Positions 7,626 through 15,401 of a DNA stretch of 64,000 bases are shown piece after piece (position 1 is the first letter of the stretch; each line of letters opens with the position of its first letter). A program made the position numbers and the translations under genes. The DNA comes from Pseudomonadota bacterium (lineage in GTDB: Bacteria > Pseudomonadota > Alphaproteobacteria > Rhizobiales > Rhizobiaceae), in the NCBI GenBank assembly GCA_023404095.1, contig JAEYDD010000015.1, positions 62,001 to 126,000 of the forward strand. Direction: 5' to 3'. A model generated the notes under the pieces. It saw only the letters and a list, made by a program, of their open reading frames with translations. It did not search any database and was not told the origin of the DNA.

Positions 7626-8330
7626 TCAGCCTTCGGATTCGGTGGCGATCAGCTTCCAGTTGGGATCGCGCGAACGGATGTCGCGGGCGAACGTCCACAG
7701 ATCGTTGACCTCAGCGACCGTTTCAGCATCGCCATCGATCAGGCCGCCGGCCTTGTCGTAGGTCGCCGAGATCAGCTGGCTGATGATGCGCAGCGTGATG
7801 TTGATCTCGTTGTCCTTCACCTCAGCGCTGACGATATCGGCCTTCTCGATGCCAACGAAGTTCGACTTGACCACTTCGCCCTTGCTCTCGCGCTCGCTAA
7901 TCGCCCCGTCAAAGCCTTCGTAGACCTCGCGGGACAGCAGGTTCTTGAGGGTCTTGCGATCGCCATCGGCGAAAGCCACGACGATCATTTCATAGGCCAT
8001 CTTTGCCCCGTTGACGAATTCCTTCGGGTTGAAGGACGGGTCGGCATCGACGACGCGGCGCAGGGAATCGTTCAGCGGCGTCCCGGCCGGGGTGAAGGCA
8101 TCGACAGCGGCATAGGCGCCCTCCTCGCCGTCCGCGCCGTCGCGCCGCGGCAAGGTAACGACCTTGCCGCGATCGGGCCCTGGTACGCCCTCGGAGTTTT
8201 CGCGACGCGAATAGGGATCGAAGGGCGGCTTTTCATTCCCCGTTCGGCGGCCGAGAACATTGCGCAGCTGCAGAAAAATCACCACGGCCGCCACAAGGAA
8301 GAAAATCGTTACAAAGTCGAATGAGCCCAT
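7626..8330 (-). CDS. Tim44-like domain protein, membrane-anchored
   Basis: 234 residues from the ATG at 8330. An N-terminal transmembrane helix (SFDFVTIFFLVAAVVIFLQL) is followed by a charged linker (RRTGNEKPPFDPYSRRE) and a Tim44-like domain (about 105-230: FVNGAKMAYEMIVVAFADGDRKTLKNLLSREVYEGF ... WTFARDIRSRDPNWKLIATES). Bacterial homologues (TimA/TamA) are thought to be inner-membrane associated and related to the mitochondrial import motor subunit. The precise role is unsettled. It heads the minus-strand operon with mltA, the Smr gene and the XRE gene, and is divergent from fxsA. Confidence 0.92.
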   Translation of the reverse strand: MGSFDFVTIFFLVAAVVIFLQLRNVLGRRTGNEKPPFDPYSRRENSEGVPGPDRGKVVTLPRRDGADGEEGAYAAVDAFTPAGTPLNDSLRRVVDADPSFNPKEFVNGAKMAYEMIVVAFADGDRKTLKNLLSREVYEGFDGAISERESKGEVVKSNFVGIEKADIVSAEVKDNEINITLRIISQLISATYDKAGGLIDGDAETVAEVNDLWTFARDIRSRDPNWKLIATESEG

Positions 8331-8522
8331 ATCGGTCCGGAACCACCGTTCATCTTTTCTGATCTGCACCCCATATAAGCTGCAAACGCACATTCTTCAA
8401 ATGCGCGTGAGCACCCGACGTTCGATTGGCCATCACTTAACCTTGACCACCGTCGATCACACGCAGACAGACGAACCACGCATGGTTTAGAAGAGCCTTC
8501 ACACGCAGCCAGGCAAAAGACA

Positions 8523-8981
8523 ATGACCCGAATCACCGTTGCCATCCTCATTCTGCTTCTTCCGCTCATCGAGATCGCGGGCTTCGTGATCGTCGGGCGG
8601 CAGATCGGCCTTCTGGGGACACTTGTTCTCGTCATTGCCTCAGCCGTGCTGGGGATGGCGATACTGAGAAGGCAGGGCTTTCAGGCTTTGTCCAAACTAC
8701 GCCAACAGAACCTGCCGCGCGACCTTCCGGCGGAGAAGTTCTTCCACACCGCCCTGGTGCTGCTTGCCGGGTTGCTTCTGCTCGTGCCGGGTTTCTTCAC
8801 GGACATCATCGCAATCTTGCTGCTTGTGCCGTTCGTCCGCTCCGTCATTGCGCGCCGCCTCGCGGCGCGCGCCGTCGTCGTCAATTTCGACGCCTCGGTC
8901 GACCCTCGTGGTCCGCATCCCCAAAAGCCACGCACGATCGATCTCGATACGAACGACTACAATCGCGACGAGCCCCGTTGA
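8523..8981 (+). CDS. fxsA: FxsA family membrane protein
   Basis: 152 residues. It has the FxsA layout: a first hydrophobic helix with PLIEIAGFVIVGRQIGLLGT, a second helix (VLVIASAVLGMAIL), then a third pair (FFHTALVLLAGLLLLVPGFFTDIIAILLLVPFVR). The LLLxPGFFTDxxGxLLLxP-like segment is the family signature. The cytoplasmic tail is polar. In E. coli, FxsA overproduction relieves phage T7 F-exclusion; the native role is unknown. It sits upstream of secB on the same strand with a 90-base gap. Confidence 0.9.
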   Translation: MTRITVAILILLLPLIEIAGFVIVGRQIGLLGTLVLVIASAVLGMAILRRQGFQALSKLRQQNLPRDLPAEKFFHTALVLLAGLLLLVPGFFTDIIAILLLVPFVRSVIARRLAARAVVVNFDASVDPRGPHPQKPRTIDLDTNDYNRDEPR

Positions 8982-9071
8982 GGCCGATGCCGGCCCGGGC
9001 CGGCAGGGTTGTAAGCCCCCGGTCGAAATGCTAGATGGCTGCCACGATTTTTACGTCTCGAGGAAAGAACA

Positions 9072-9557
9072 ATGGCAACCGAAAACGAAGCGGCCAACAA
9101 CGCGGCCAGCCCGTCCCTCAACATCCTGGCGCAGTATGTGAAGGACCTTTCCTTTGAAAATCCCGGCGCTCCGCGCTCGCTGCAGGCGCGCGAGAAGGCT
9201 CCGTCAATCAACATCAACGTGAACGTCAATGCCAATCCGCTGACGGAGACGGAATTCGACGTCGTATTGACGCTGAACGCCGAGGCCAAGGACGACGGCA
9301 AGGTCCTTTTCAATGCGGAGCTGGCCTATGGCGGCGTGTTCCGCATCTCCGGCTTCCCGCAGGAGCACATGCTGCCGGTTCTCTTCATCGAGTGCCCGCG
9401 CCTGCTGTTCCCGTTCGCCCGCCAGATCATTGCCGATGCGACCCGCAACGGCGGCTTCCCGCCGCTGATGATCGACCCCATCGATTTTGCGCAGATGTTC
9501 CAGCAGCGGATGGCCGAAGAACAGCTGAAGGCCAAGGTGGCCGGCAACACCAACTGA
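9072..9557 (+). CDS. secB: protein-export chaperone SecB
   Basis: 161 residues with the SecB fold signatures: LNILAQYVKDLSFENPGAP, the INVNVNANPL strand, FDVVLTLNAEA, and the conserved VLFIECPRLLFPFARQIIADATRNGGFPPL segment. The homotetramer keeps precursors unfolded in the cytoplasm and delivers them to SecA. The ATG at 9072 follows AGGAAAGAACA. It is followed by a strong hairpin terminator and is convergent with dnaQ. Confidence 0.97.
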   Translation: MATENEAANNAASPSLNILAQYVKDLSFENPGAPRSLQAREKAPSININVNVNANPLTETEFDVVLTLNAEAKDDGKVLFNAELAYGGVFRISGFPQEHMLPVLFIECPRLLFPFARQIIADATRNGGFPPLMIDPIDFAQMFQQRMAEEQLKAKVAGNTN

Positions 9558-9580
9558 TCCGTATCAGGATGGAAACTGAA

Positions 9581-9610
9581 AACGCCCGGTTCTGCCGGGC
9601 GTTCTTCGTT
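9581..9610 (+). terminator. intrinsic terminator between secB and dnaQ
   Basis: A 9-base perfect stem, AACGCCCGG (9581-9589) and CCGGGCGTT (9595-9603), with a five-base loop, is followed by a T-rich tail (cttcgttt). Lying between convergent genes it probably serves both strands. Confidence 0.75.
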
Positions 9611-9617
9611 TGGGCTG

Positions 9618-10340
9618 TCAGTCCTGGTCTAGGGCTTCAGGTCGGTATTTCAGCCAGATCGCCTTATCGCCCATCTTCTCCACCATGGCCGCATGCGCGG
9701 CTATCTCGATCTCGCTGATCCGCTGCGGCAAGGGTCTCGGTCTTTGTTGGATCGGCACGACGATATCCTCGCCATCGGCCTGGTCGAGCCGTTCGCGTTG
9801 TTCGGCAACGCCAAGCCCGAGGGCGGCCTGCCTGCCGCCGATCATTTCGATGTAGACCTCAGCCAGAAGCTCGGAGTCGAGAAGCGCCCCGTGTTTCGTG
9901 CGATGGGAATTGTCGATGCCATAGCGCCGGCAGAGTGCGTCCAGCGAGTTGGGACCCATCGGATGCTTGCGGCGCGCCAGAGCCAGCGTGTCCGTCACAC
10001 GATCAGCAGGCACTGGAGGAATTCCGAGCCGCTCGAACTCCGCGTTGATGAACCCCATGTCGAAGTTGGCGTTATGGGCCACCCACCGGGCATCCGCAAA
10101 GAAGGACTGCAACTCGTCGACGATTTCAGCGAAGGAAGGCTTGTCCTTCAAGAACTCGTCGGTGATCCCGTGAACGGCAAGCGCATCCGGGTGCACCTTC
10201 TTGTCGCCCGGATTGATATAGACATGGAAGGTGCGACCAGTGGGGAAGTGGTTGTCGAGCTCGACGCCACCGATTTCGATGACGCGGTCGGAGCGGCTAT
10301 CGAGGCCAGTGGTTTCCGTATCGAAGATGATCTCACGCAT
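9618..10340 (-). CDS. dnaQ: DNA polymerase III epsilon subunit (3'-5' exonuclease)
   Basis: 240 residues from the ATG at 10340 (a GTG two codons upstream is possible). It is a DEDDh exonuclease: motif I FDTETTG with Asp7 and Glu9, motif II VAHNANFDMGFI, and motif III HGALLDSELLAEVY with the His-x5-Asp pair. It proofreads in the polymerase III core with DnaE. A C-terminal tail after about 180 would contact the alpha subunit. The start overlaps the end of coaE by eight bases, making it the last gene of the ppsR-maf-aroE-coaE-dnaQ run. Confidence 0.96.
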   Translation of the reverse strand: MREIIFDTETTGLDSRSDRVIEIGGVELDNHFPTGRTFHVYINPGDKKVHPDALAVHGITDEFLKDKPSFAEIVDELQSFFADARWVAHNANFDMGFINAEFERLGIPPVPADRVTDTLALARRKHPMGPNSLDALCRRYGIDNSHRTKHGALLDSELLAEVYIEMIGGRQAALGLGVAEQRERLDQADGEDIVVPIQQRPRPLPQRISEIEIAAHAAMVEKMGDKAIWLKYRPEALDQD

Positions 10341-10932
10341 CGGCACCGCTTTCCGGAATAAGTGTCTCCAGGATTTGTTTCACCTGTTTGCGCGCCGCAT
10401 CAAGCCCGTTGTCTGTGTTGACCACAAAATCCGCACGCGCCCGCTTTTCGGCATCCGGCAACTGCCGCGACAAAAGCATGGCGAATTTTTCCTCGGTCAT
10501 GCCGGGACGCGCCATCACGCGCTGCCTTTGCACGTCCGGCGAACAACTTGCGACGACGACCTTGTCGACCCGCTGCTCGCCGCCGGTTTCGTACAGCAGC
10601 GGAATGTCGAGCACGACGAGAGGCGTTCCCGCCGCCCGCTGTGCGCGGAGAAAGGCTGCCTCCCTCTCCCGGACGAGCGGATGGATGATTCGCTCAAGGC
10701 GCTTGAAACTATCGGGACTTTTGGCCAGTTCAGCAGCGAGCGCCTTGCGATCGACGTTGCCCGATACGATCGCGGCCGGAAAGGCCTCCCCGACCGGTCC
10801 GACCGCCTCGTTCGCATAGAGTTCGTGCACGGCCGCGTCCGCATCATGCACGGCCACGCCCAGATCGCGGAACATGCCGGCGGTCGTCGACTTGCCCGTC
10901 CCGATCGATCCTGTCAGCCCGACGATGATCAT
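10333..10932 (-). CDS. coaE: dephospho-CoA kinase
   Basis: 199 residues from the ATG at 10932. It opens with a Walker A loop (GLTGSIGTGKST) and continues with the CoaE pattern: HDADAAVHELYAN, FKRLERIIHPLVREREAAFL, VVLDIPLLYETG (the conserved DIPLLFE motif), VVVASCSPDVQRQRVMAR. It catalyses the last step of CoA synthesis, ATP-dependent 3'-phosphorylation of dephospho-CoA. It overlaps aroE upstream by four bases (ATGA) and dnaQ downstream by eight. Confidence 0.96.
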   Translation of the reverse strand: MIIVGLTGSIGTGKSTTAGMFRDLGVAVHDADAAVHELYANEAVGPVGEAFPAAIVSGNVDRKALAAELAKSPDSFKRLERIIHPLVREREAAFLRAQRAAGTPLVVLDIPLLYETGGEQRVDKVVVASCSPDVQRQRVMARPGMTEEKFAMLLSRQLPDAEKRARADFVVNTDNGLDAARKQVKQILETLIPESGADA

Positions 10933-11789
10933 CCGTGCCGCTCCATGTCGTCGATGATGACCTGGCGCAGCGCAGCATCCACCGCAGGCCGCACGCCGAA
11001 CCACTTTTCAAAGCCGGGCGTTGCCTGATGAAGCAGCATTCCCAACCCATCGACGGTCGCAAAGCCCTGGCGCTCCGCCTGGAGCAGGAAGGGCGTCTTC
11101 AACGGTACATAGACAATGTCGGTGACGATCGCGCCGGACGCCAATCCTCCGAAATCGATGTCCGGCGCGGCATCGCCGTCCATACCGAGCGAGGTCGTGT
11201 TGACGAAAAGGCCGGCGCCGCTCATCACTTCGCGAAGCGCGTCCAACGGATGCGCGTATATCTGTGAACCGAAGCGGTCTGCGAGCTCCTGTGCTCTCCC
11301 AACCGTGCGGTTCAGAACATGGATCTCGCTGATGCCACGGTCACGCAAGGCTTGCAGAATTGCCCGGCTCGCGCCGCCGGCACCGAAAACCACCGCCCGA
11401 TCGATGCGGTCCCAGCCCGGCGCCCGCTCGTCCAGATTGGAAACGAAACCGTGGCCATCGGTGTTGGTCGCATGCAGCCTGCCATCCTCGATCCAGATCG
11501 TGTTGCTGGCGCCAAGTTCCTCGCTAAGCGCATCGGGCCGATCGACGAGTTGAAACGCGGCCTCCTTGTGCGGGATCGTGACGTTTCCGCCAACATAACT
11601 GCGCTGCTCCCCCTTAAGGTTCGCAATGAAATCCGGAAAGGCCGCTGGGCTGACATCGATCGGCCGGTAGCTACCGGCAATCTCAAACTTCTCCAGCCAG
11701 TGGCCGTGGATCAGAGGCGAGCGGGAATGCTTGATCGGATGGCCGACGACGAAGGCATGGTTAACAAATGTTTCACGTGAATCACGCAT
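10929..11789 (-). CDS. aroE: shikimate dehydrogenase
   Basis: 286 residues. The N-terminal substrate domain has GHPIKHSRSPLIHGHW and NVTIPHKEAAF (catalytic Lys in the PHK motif), and the NADP-binding domain has VVFGAGGASRAIL and NRT for the adenosine phosphate. It reduces 3-dehydroshikimate to shikimate in aromatic amino acid synthesis. Its first codons contain a parS-like site (11769-11784), and it overlaps the end of maf by eight bases. Those overlapping bases are therefore read as maf C-terminus, aroE N-terminus and parS at once. Confidence 0.95.
   Translation of the reverse strand: MRDSRETFVNHAFVVGHPIKHSRSPLIHGHWLEKFEIAGSYRPIDVSPAAFPDFIANLKGEQRSYVGGNVTIPHKEAAFQLVDRPDALSEELGASNTIWIEDGRLHATNTDGHGFVSNLDERAPGWDRIDRAVVFGAGGASRAILQALRDRGISEIHVLNRTVGRAQELADRFGSQIYAHPLDALREVMSGAGLFVNTTSLGMDGDAAPDIDFGGLASGAIVTDIVYVPLKTPFLLQAERQGFATVDGLGMLLHQATPGFEKWFGVRPAVDAALRQVIIDDMERHG
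11769..11784. other. parS-like ParB-binding site 1 (aroE/maf junction)
   Basis: TGTTTCACGTGAATCA matches the alphaproteobacterial parS TGTTTCACGTGAAACA at 14 of 16 bases, with an intact TTTCACGTGAA core. It lies in the first codons of aroE, and its last three bases are the maf stop codon. It is about 9 kb from parA and 1.5 kb from the proposed oriC. Confidence 0.75.
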
Positions 11790-12387
11790 CGATCGCCCTC
11801 ATCGATCTCAATTGCGCCAGGAGCGGCAACATCGGAAGGCCGACGATAGTGAAGTAATCCCCCTCGATCCTGTCGAACAGCTGGATGCCCTCGCCTTCCA
11901 GCTGGTACGCTCCGACACTACCCAACACGCGCGCTCCCACCCGCGCCAGATGGCGATCGATGAATGCCTCACTCAGTCGGCGCATCGTCAGGCTGGCGGT
12001 GGAGACGTGACGCCAGGCCACCTCACCGTCTACGGCGATCGCAACGCCGCTGTTCAGCACGTGTGTCCTTCCCGACAATGCAAGAAGGTGTTCCCTCGCC
12101 CCAGCAATACCATCCGGCTTGTGAAACACCCGATCGCCGAGCGACAGCGTCTGGTCGGAGCCAATCACCAGTGCACCCGGATGACGCATCGACACCGCCT
12201 TTGCCTTCGCCTCCGCCAGATGCAGGGCGACATCCGTCGGCGCCTGTCGTTCAAGCTCGCTTTCGATCGCACGTTCATCGATATCTGCAGGATACGCGTC
12301 GAACGTCAGGCCGGCGTTTTCCATCAGCATCTTCCTGAACGGACTTTGCGAGGCGAGGATTAGGCGGAGTTTGTCGGGCATTGGCAT
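11782..12387 (-). CDS. maf: Maf-like nucleotide pyrophosphatase
   Basis: 201 residues. The Maf signatures are LILASQSPFRKMLMENAGLTFDAYPADIDER (the SxSxRR/K nucleotide-binding loop), VIGSDQTLSLGDRVFHKP, and the C-terminal GSVGAYQLEGEGIQLFDRIEGDYFTIVGLPMLPLL. Family members hydrolyse dTTP/UTP or modified CTP/UTP. This one has the shorter alphaproteobacterial second-Maf type sequence, so substrate preference is uncertain. Start may be the ATG at 12387 or 12381. Confidence 0.92.
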   Translation of the reverse strand: MPMPDKLRLILASQSPFRKMLMENAGLTFDAYPADIDERAIESELERQAPTDVALHLAEAKAKAVSMRHPGALVIGSDQTLSLGDRVFHKPDGIAGAREHLLALSGRTHVLNSGVAIAVDGEVAWRHVSTASLTMRRLSEAFIDRHLARVGARVLGSVGAYQLEGEGIQLFDRIEGDYFTIVGLPMLPLLAQLRSMRAIDA

Positions 12388-12418
12388 GGCGAAGCTCTCG
12401 ATCTTTAGGACTGCGGAC

Positions 12419-13240
12419 TTAGCGAAGCTTCGGCCTCAGGGCAACAATTGCTGCAGCAGTCTCCTCGATCGACCGGCGCGTGACGTCGATCACAGGCCAA
12501 TTGTTGCGCGCACAGAGCATGCGCGCATATTTCAGTTCCTCGGCGATCTGTGCCCTGTCAGTATAATCCTCGCCCTTGAAATCCTTCGCCGCTCCGAGAA
12601 CGCGGTTGTGACGAATCTGGGCGATCCGGTCGGTCGTTGCGATCAGCCCGACCACGAGCGGACGAACCACCCGGGACAGGCGCTCCGGCAAAGGCACATC
12701 GAGGACGATGGGGATATTGGCCGTCTTGATGCCGCGATTGGCGAGGTAGATGCTGGTCGGCGTCTTCGACGTCCTGCTGATGCCGACCAGAATAACGTCG
12801 GCCTCCTCCAGGTCAGACGGCAATTGGCCATCGTCGTGATCCATGGTGAAGTTGAGCGCTTCGATCCGGGCGAAATATTCGGCGTCCATCACGTGCTGTG
12901 CCCCCACCCGACGCCGCGAGGTCGCGCCGAGATAGGACTGAAAGACGTCGAGGATGGGCTCCAGGACGGATACACAGGGTAAACCCATGTCTCGGCATCG
13001 CTGGTCGATAATGGCGGAAAGCTCCCGGTCGACGATCGTGTAGAGCACGATCCCCGGCGCACTGTCGATCGCATCGAGGACCGGTGTCAGCTGCTTTCGA
13101 TTACGAATGAGGGGGTAGACGTGCTCGAGCGCCTGCGAGGCCTGGAACTGGGCCGCGGCGGCCCTGCCCGCCGCGATCAGCGTTTCGCCCGTGGAATCGG
13201 AGATCAGATGCAGGTGAAAGTAGTTTTTGGGGTTCTCCAC
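12419..13240 (-). CDS. ppsR: pyruvate,phosphate/water dikinase regulatory protein (kinase-pyrophosphorylase)
   Basis: 273 residues with a GTG start at 13240; the frame stays open for 64 more codons, but those overlap the DnaA boxes of the origin and lack similarity. The choice is supported by GAGGATC upstream and by the family N-terminus NYFHLHLISDSTGETL. The P-loop GISRTSKTPTSIYLA and the C-terminal MLCARNNWPVIDVTRRSIEETAAAI are diagnostic for the former DUF299. The bifunctional enzyme phosphorylates and dephosphorylates pyruvate,phosphate dikinase or PEP synthase. It is the first gene to the left of the proposed oriC and faces away from it. Confidence 0.93.
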   Translation of the reverse strand: MENPKNYFHLHLISDSTGETLIAAGRAAAAQFQASQALEHVYPLIRNRKQLTPVLDAIDSAPGIVLYTIVDRELSAIIDQRCRDMGLPCVSVLEPILDVFQSYLGATSRRRVGAQHVMDAEYFARIEALNFTMDHDDGQLPSDLEEADVILVGISRTSKTPTSIYLANRGIKTANIPIVLDVPLPERLSRVVRPLVVGLIATTDRIAQIRHNRVLGAAKDFKGEDYTDRAQIAEELKYARMLCARNNWPVIDVTRRSIEETAAAIVALRPKLR

Positions 13241-13642
13241 ATGATCCTCGGCAGGCTGTTGATAGAGCGGGATAGGGTGACCGAAGAATCCGTCATGTGA
13301 CCCTGCCCGGGGAAAAGTCCCGATTTTTCCACAATTAGGTTTTCGCTGGATCGGTTTTCGGAGGCGATGTGGACAACTCCGAGGTGGCGACATTGTGTCA
13401 CGCAAATCCCCACATTGTCCACAGGATAGCAAAAATGGCGATCAAGCTAGCGTTATGAAATAATGAGATTATTTTCAAAATCCCGCAGCTTCTGGTTAGG
13501 CCGGGCATTTTTTCCGATCCCGGCAACCGATCGCGCTTTCTCCGGGGAAGATGTGTATGGAATTTAATCCTTGATAGTCACCGACTCTAAGAAATAGAAA
13601 CCTCTTCAATATAGATTTCTTTGTTTAGAGGAGCCCGTAGCG
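13241..13642. other. oriC: proposed chromosomal replication origin, oriC
   Basis: A 402-base non-coding block lies between ppsR and hemE, the position of the mapped origins of Caulobacter and Sinorhizobium (next to hemE). It has three 9-mers one base away from TTATCCACA: TTTTCCACA 13325-13333, TTGTCCACA on the minus strand 13368-13376, and TTGTCCACA 13415-13423. There are CcrM-type GANTC sites at 13286-13290 and 13583-13587, and an AT-rich inverted repeat AAATAAT-gag-ATTATTT at 13458-13474 that could act as unwinding element. Genes on both sides read outward. parAB and six parS sites are nearby. No function has been shown here; this is inference from content and context. Confidence 0.8.
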
Positions 13643-14677
13643 GTGGCGAGCGGAACGCGAAAAATCGTCGAGGTTCTGAACGGGAAGACGGTGTCTCCCC
13701 CACCGGTGTGGCTGATGCGACAGGCAGGACGTTATCTGCCGGAGTATCGGGAGACGCGTTCCAAGGCCGGCAGCTTCCTCGATCTCTGTTATTCGCCCGA
13801 TCATGCTGTTGAAGTCACCTTGCAGCCGATCCGGCGCTACGGCTTCGATGCGGCCATTCTGTTCTCCGACATCCTGGTCATTCCCGATGCTCTGAACCGG
13901 CAGGTTCGTTTTGACGAGGGACACGGCCCGCGACTGCAACCCCTGACGCTGGACGAGATACCGCCGCTTTCGAAGCTGGGTGTCATGGAGCACTTGGCGC
14001 CGGTGATCGAGACCGTTGGACGCCTGCGCATTGAACTGCCCCAGGAGACCGCCCTGCTCGGCTTCTGTGGCGCGCCGTGGACCGTTGCGACCTACATGAT
14101 CGCCGGGCATGGCACGCCGGATCAGGCGCCCACGCGGCTTTTCGCCTACAAGGAGCCGAAGGCGTTCGCCCTGCTGCTCGACATCCTGGCGGAGAAATCC
14201 GCCGAATACCTGATCGCCCAGATCGATGCCGGGGCCGATGCCGTGCAGATCTTCGATTCCTGGGCCGGCGTTCTTGGGGAGCATGAATTCGACGCCTATG
14301 CCATCAAGCCGGTACGGCGCATCGTCGATATCGTTCGCGCCGCGCGTCCCCAGGCCAGGATCATCGCCTTCGCCAAGGGAGCGGGTCTGTTCCTGCGCCG
14401 ATATCGCCAGCAGACCGACGCCGATGCGATCGGGCTCGACTGGACCGTCCCGCTTTCGATGGCGGCGGAATTGCAGAAGGACGGGCCGGTACAGGGCAAT
14501 CTCGATCCGCAGCGTGTCGTCGCCGGTGGCGTCGCCTTGCACGAGGGCATCGATGCCATCCTGTCTGCTCTCGGAAATGGGCCGCTGATCTTCAATCTCG
14601 GCCACGGGATCACCCCTCAGGCTGATCCTGACAACGTCGCCGACCTCGTACAGCGCGTTCGGGGCTACCGCTCGTGA
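13643..14677 (+). CDS. hemE: uroporphyrinogen decarboxylase
   Basis: 344 residues from a GTG start with AGAGGAG at 13627-13633. Signatures are PPVWLMRQAGRYLPEYRETRSK (UroD signature 1, with the Arg residues that bind the acetates), FDAAILFSDILVIPDALN (active-site Asp), and GFCGAPWTVATYMI (signature 2). It converts uroporphyrinogen III to coproporphyrinogen III in heme synthesis. It is coupled to hemJ by a four-base GTGA overlap and starts immediately beside the proposed oriC. Confidence 0.97.
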   Translation: MASGTRKIVEVLNGKTVSPPPVWLMRQAGRYLPEYRETRSKAGSFLDLCYSPDHAVEVTLQPIRRYGFDAAILFSDILVIPDALNRQVRFDEGHGPRLQPLTLDEIPPLSKLGVMEHLAPVIETVGRLRIELPQETALLGFCGAPWTVATYMIAGHGTPDQAPTRLFAYKEPKAFALLLDILAEKSAEYLIAQIDAGADAVQIFDSWAGVLGEHEFDAYAIKPVRRIVDIVRAARPQARIIAFAKGAGLFLRRYRQQTDADAIGLDWTVPLSMAAELQKDGPVQGNLDPQRVVAGGVALHEGIDAILSALGNGPLIFNLGHGITPQADPDNVADLVQRVRGYRS

Positions 14678-15213
14678 GCGAGCGCCAGACGGGCGAACGC
14701 GCCGGCCTGCGTGCAGCGACCCGAGCCGCACTGGTCATCGCAGTCTTTGCTGCAATCGCGGCGATGCTGGTGGCGTATCCGCCGGACGACCTCTATCTGT
14801 GGATCAAGGCGTTCCATGTGGTCGCCGTCATCTCCTGGATGGCCGGCCTTCTCTACCTGCCGCGCCTGTTCATCTATCACACCGATGCTGTGGCTGGATC
14901 GGATGCTGCGGAGACCTTCAAGACGATGGAGCGTCGCCTCTACTTCGTCATCATGAATCCGGCCATGATGCTGAGCTGGGTTCTCGGCCTCTATCTCGCC
15001 TGGTCGGTTTACGGCTTCCACGGAGGCTGGCTGCATGCGAAGCTGGCCTTCGTCCTTGCTCTTACCGGATTTCACGTCTTCCTCGGTCGTTCGGTCAGGG
15101 CGTTCGGCCGCGACAGCAACGATATCAGCCCGCGGGCCTGGCGCCTTCTCAACGAGGTCCCGGCACTCCTGATGGTGCTGATCGTCATTTTCGTCGTCGT
15201 CAAGCCGCTCTGA
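14674..15213 (+). CDS. hemJ: protoporphyrinogen IX oxidase HemJ
   Basis: 179 residues with a GTG start overlapping the hemE stop. It has four to five transmembrane helices and the HemJ signature IKAFHVVAVISWMAGLLYLPRLFIYH (conserved His and the following Lys/Arg), then MERRLYFVIMNPAMMLSWVLGLYLA and GWLHAKLAFVLAL...FH. HemJ is the heme-binding membrane enzyme that oxidises protoporphyrinogen IX in most alphaproteobacteria lacking HemG and HemY. Coupling to hemE puts two heme steps in one transcript. Confidence 0.93.
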   Translation: MSERQTGERAGLRAATRAALVIAVFAAIAAMLVAYPPDDLYLWIKAFHVVAVISWMAGLLYLPRLFIYHTDAVAGSDAAETFKTMERRLYFVIMNPAMMLSWVLGLYLAWSVYGFHGGWLHAKLAFVLALTGFHVFLGRSVRAFGRDSNDISPRAWRLLNEVPALLMVLIVIFVVVKPL

Positions 15214-15271
15214 AGCGAGCGCGATGGGCGTCCTGAACGGGAAATTTTCGGAGCCCCTTGCGGGCGTGGCG

Positions 15272-15328
15272 ATGAAGCGCTATTTTCGCGACATCTCATC
15301 TCTCGTGGCATGTGTACCTGCTTCGTGA
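15272..15328 (+). CDS. possible rho leader peptide ORF
   Basis: ATG at 15272, 18 codons (MKRYFRDISSLVACVPAS) and TGA at 15326-15328, within the 188-base gap between hemJ and rho. An in-frame ATG at 15224 would give 34 residues. Neither start has a strong ribosome site. The bases after it up to the rho start are C-rich and G-poor, as expected of a Rho utilisation region. Enterobacterial rho also has a leader ORF (rhoL) with autoregulated termination. This could simply be chance. Confidence 0.25.
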   Translation: MKRYFRDISSLVACVPAS

Positions 15329-15401
15329 ACTGCTCCCCCTGCAGCTCAGTCTTGACTCGCACGCCAATTCCCATCCTGAAATTACGCATGGTCCCCCCTT
15401 C

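Noticed and set aside
15351..15379. CTTGAC before rho as a promoter
   Set aside because: The -35-like hexamer is good, but the base run 17 positions later (TCCTGA) is a poor -10 element.
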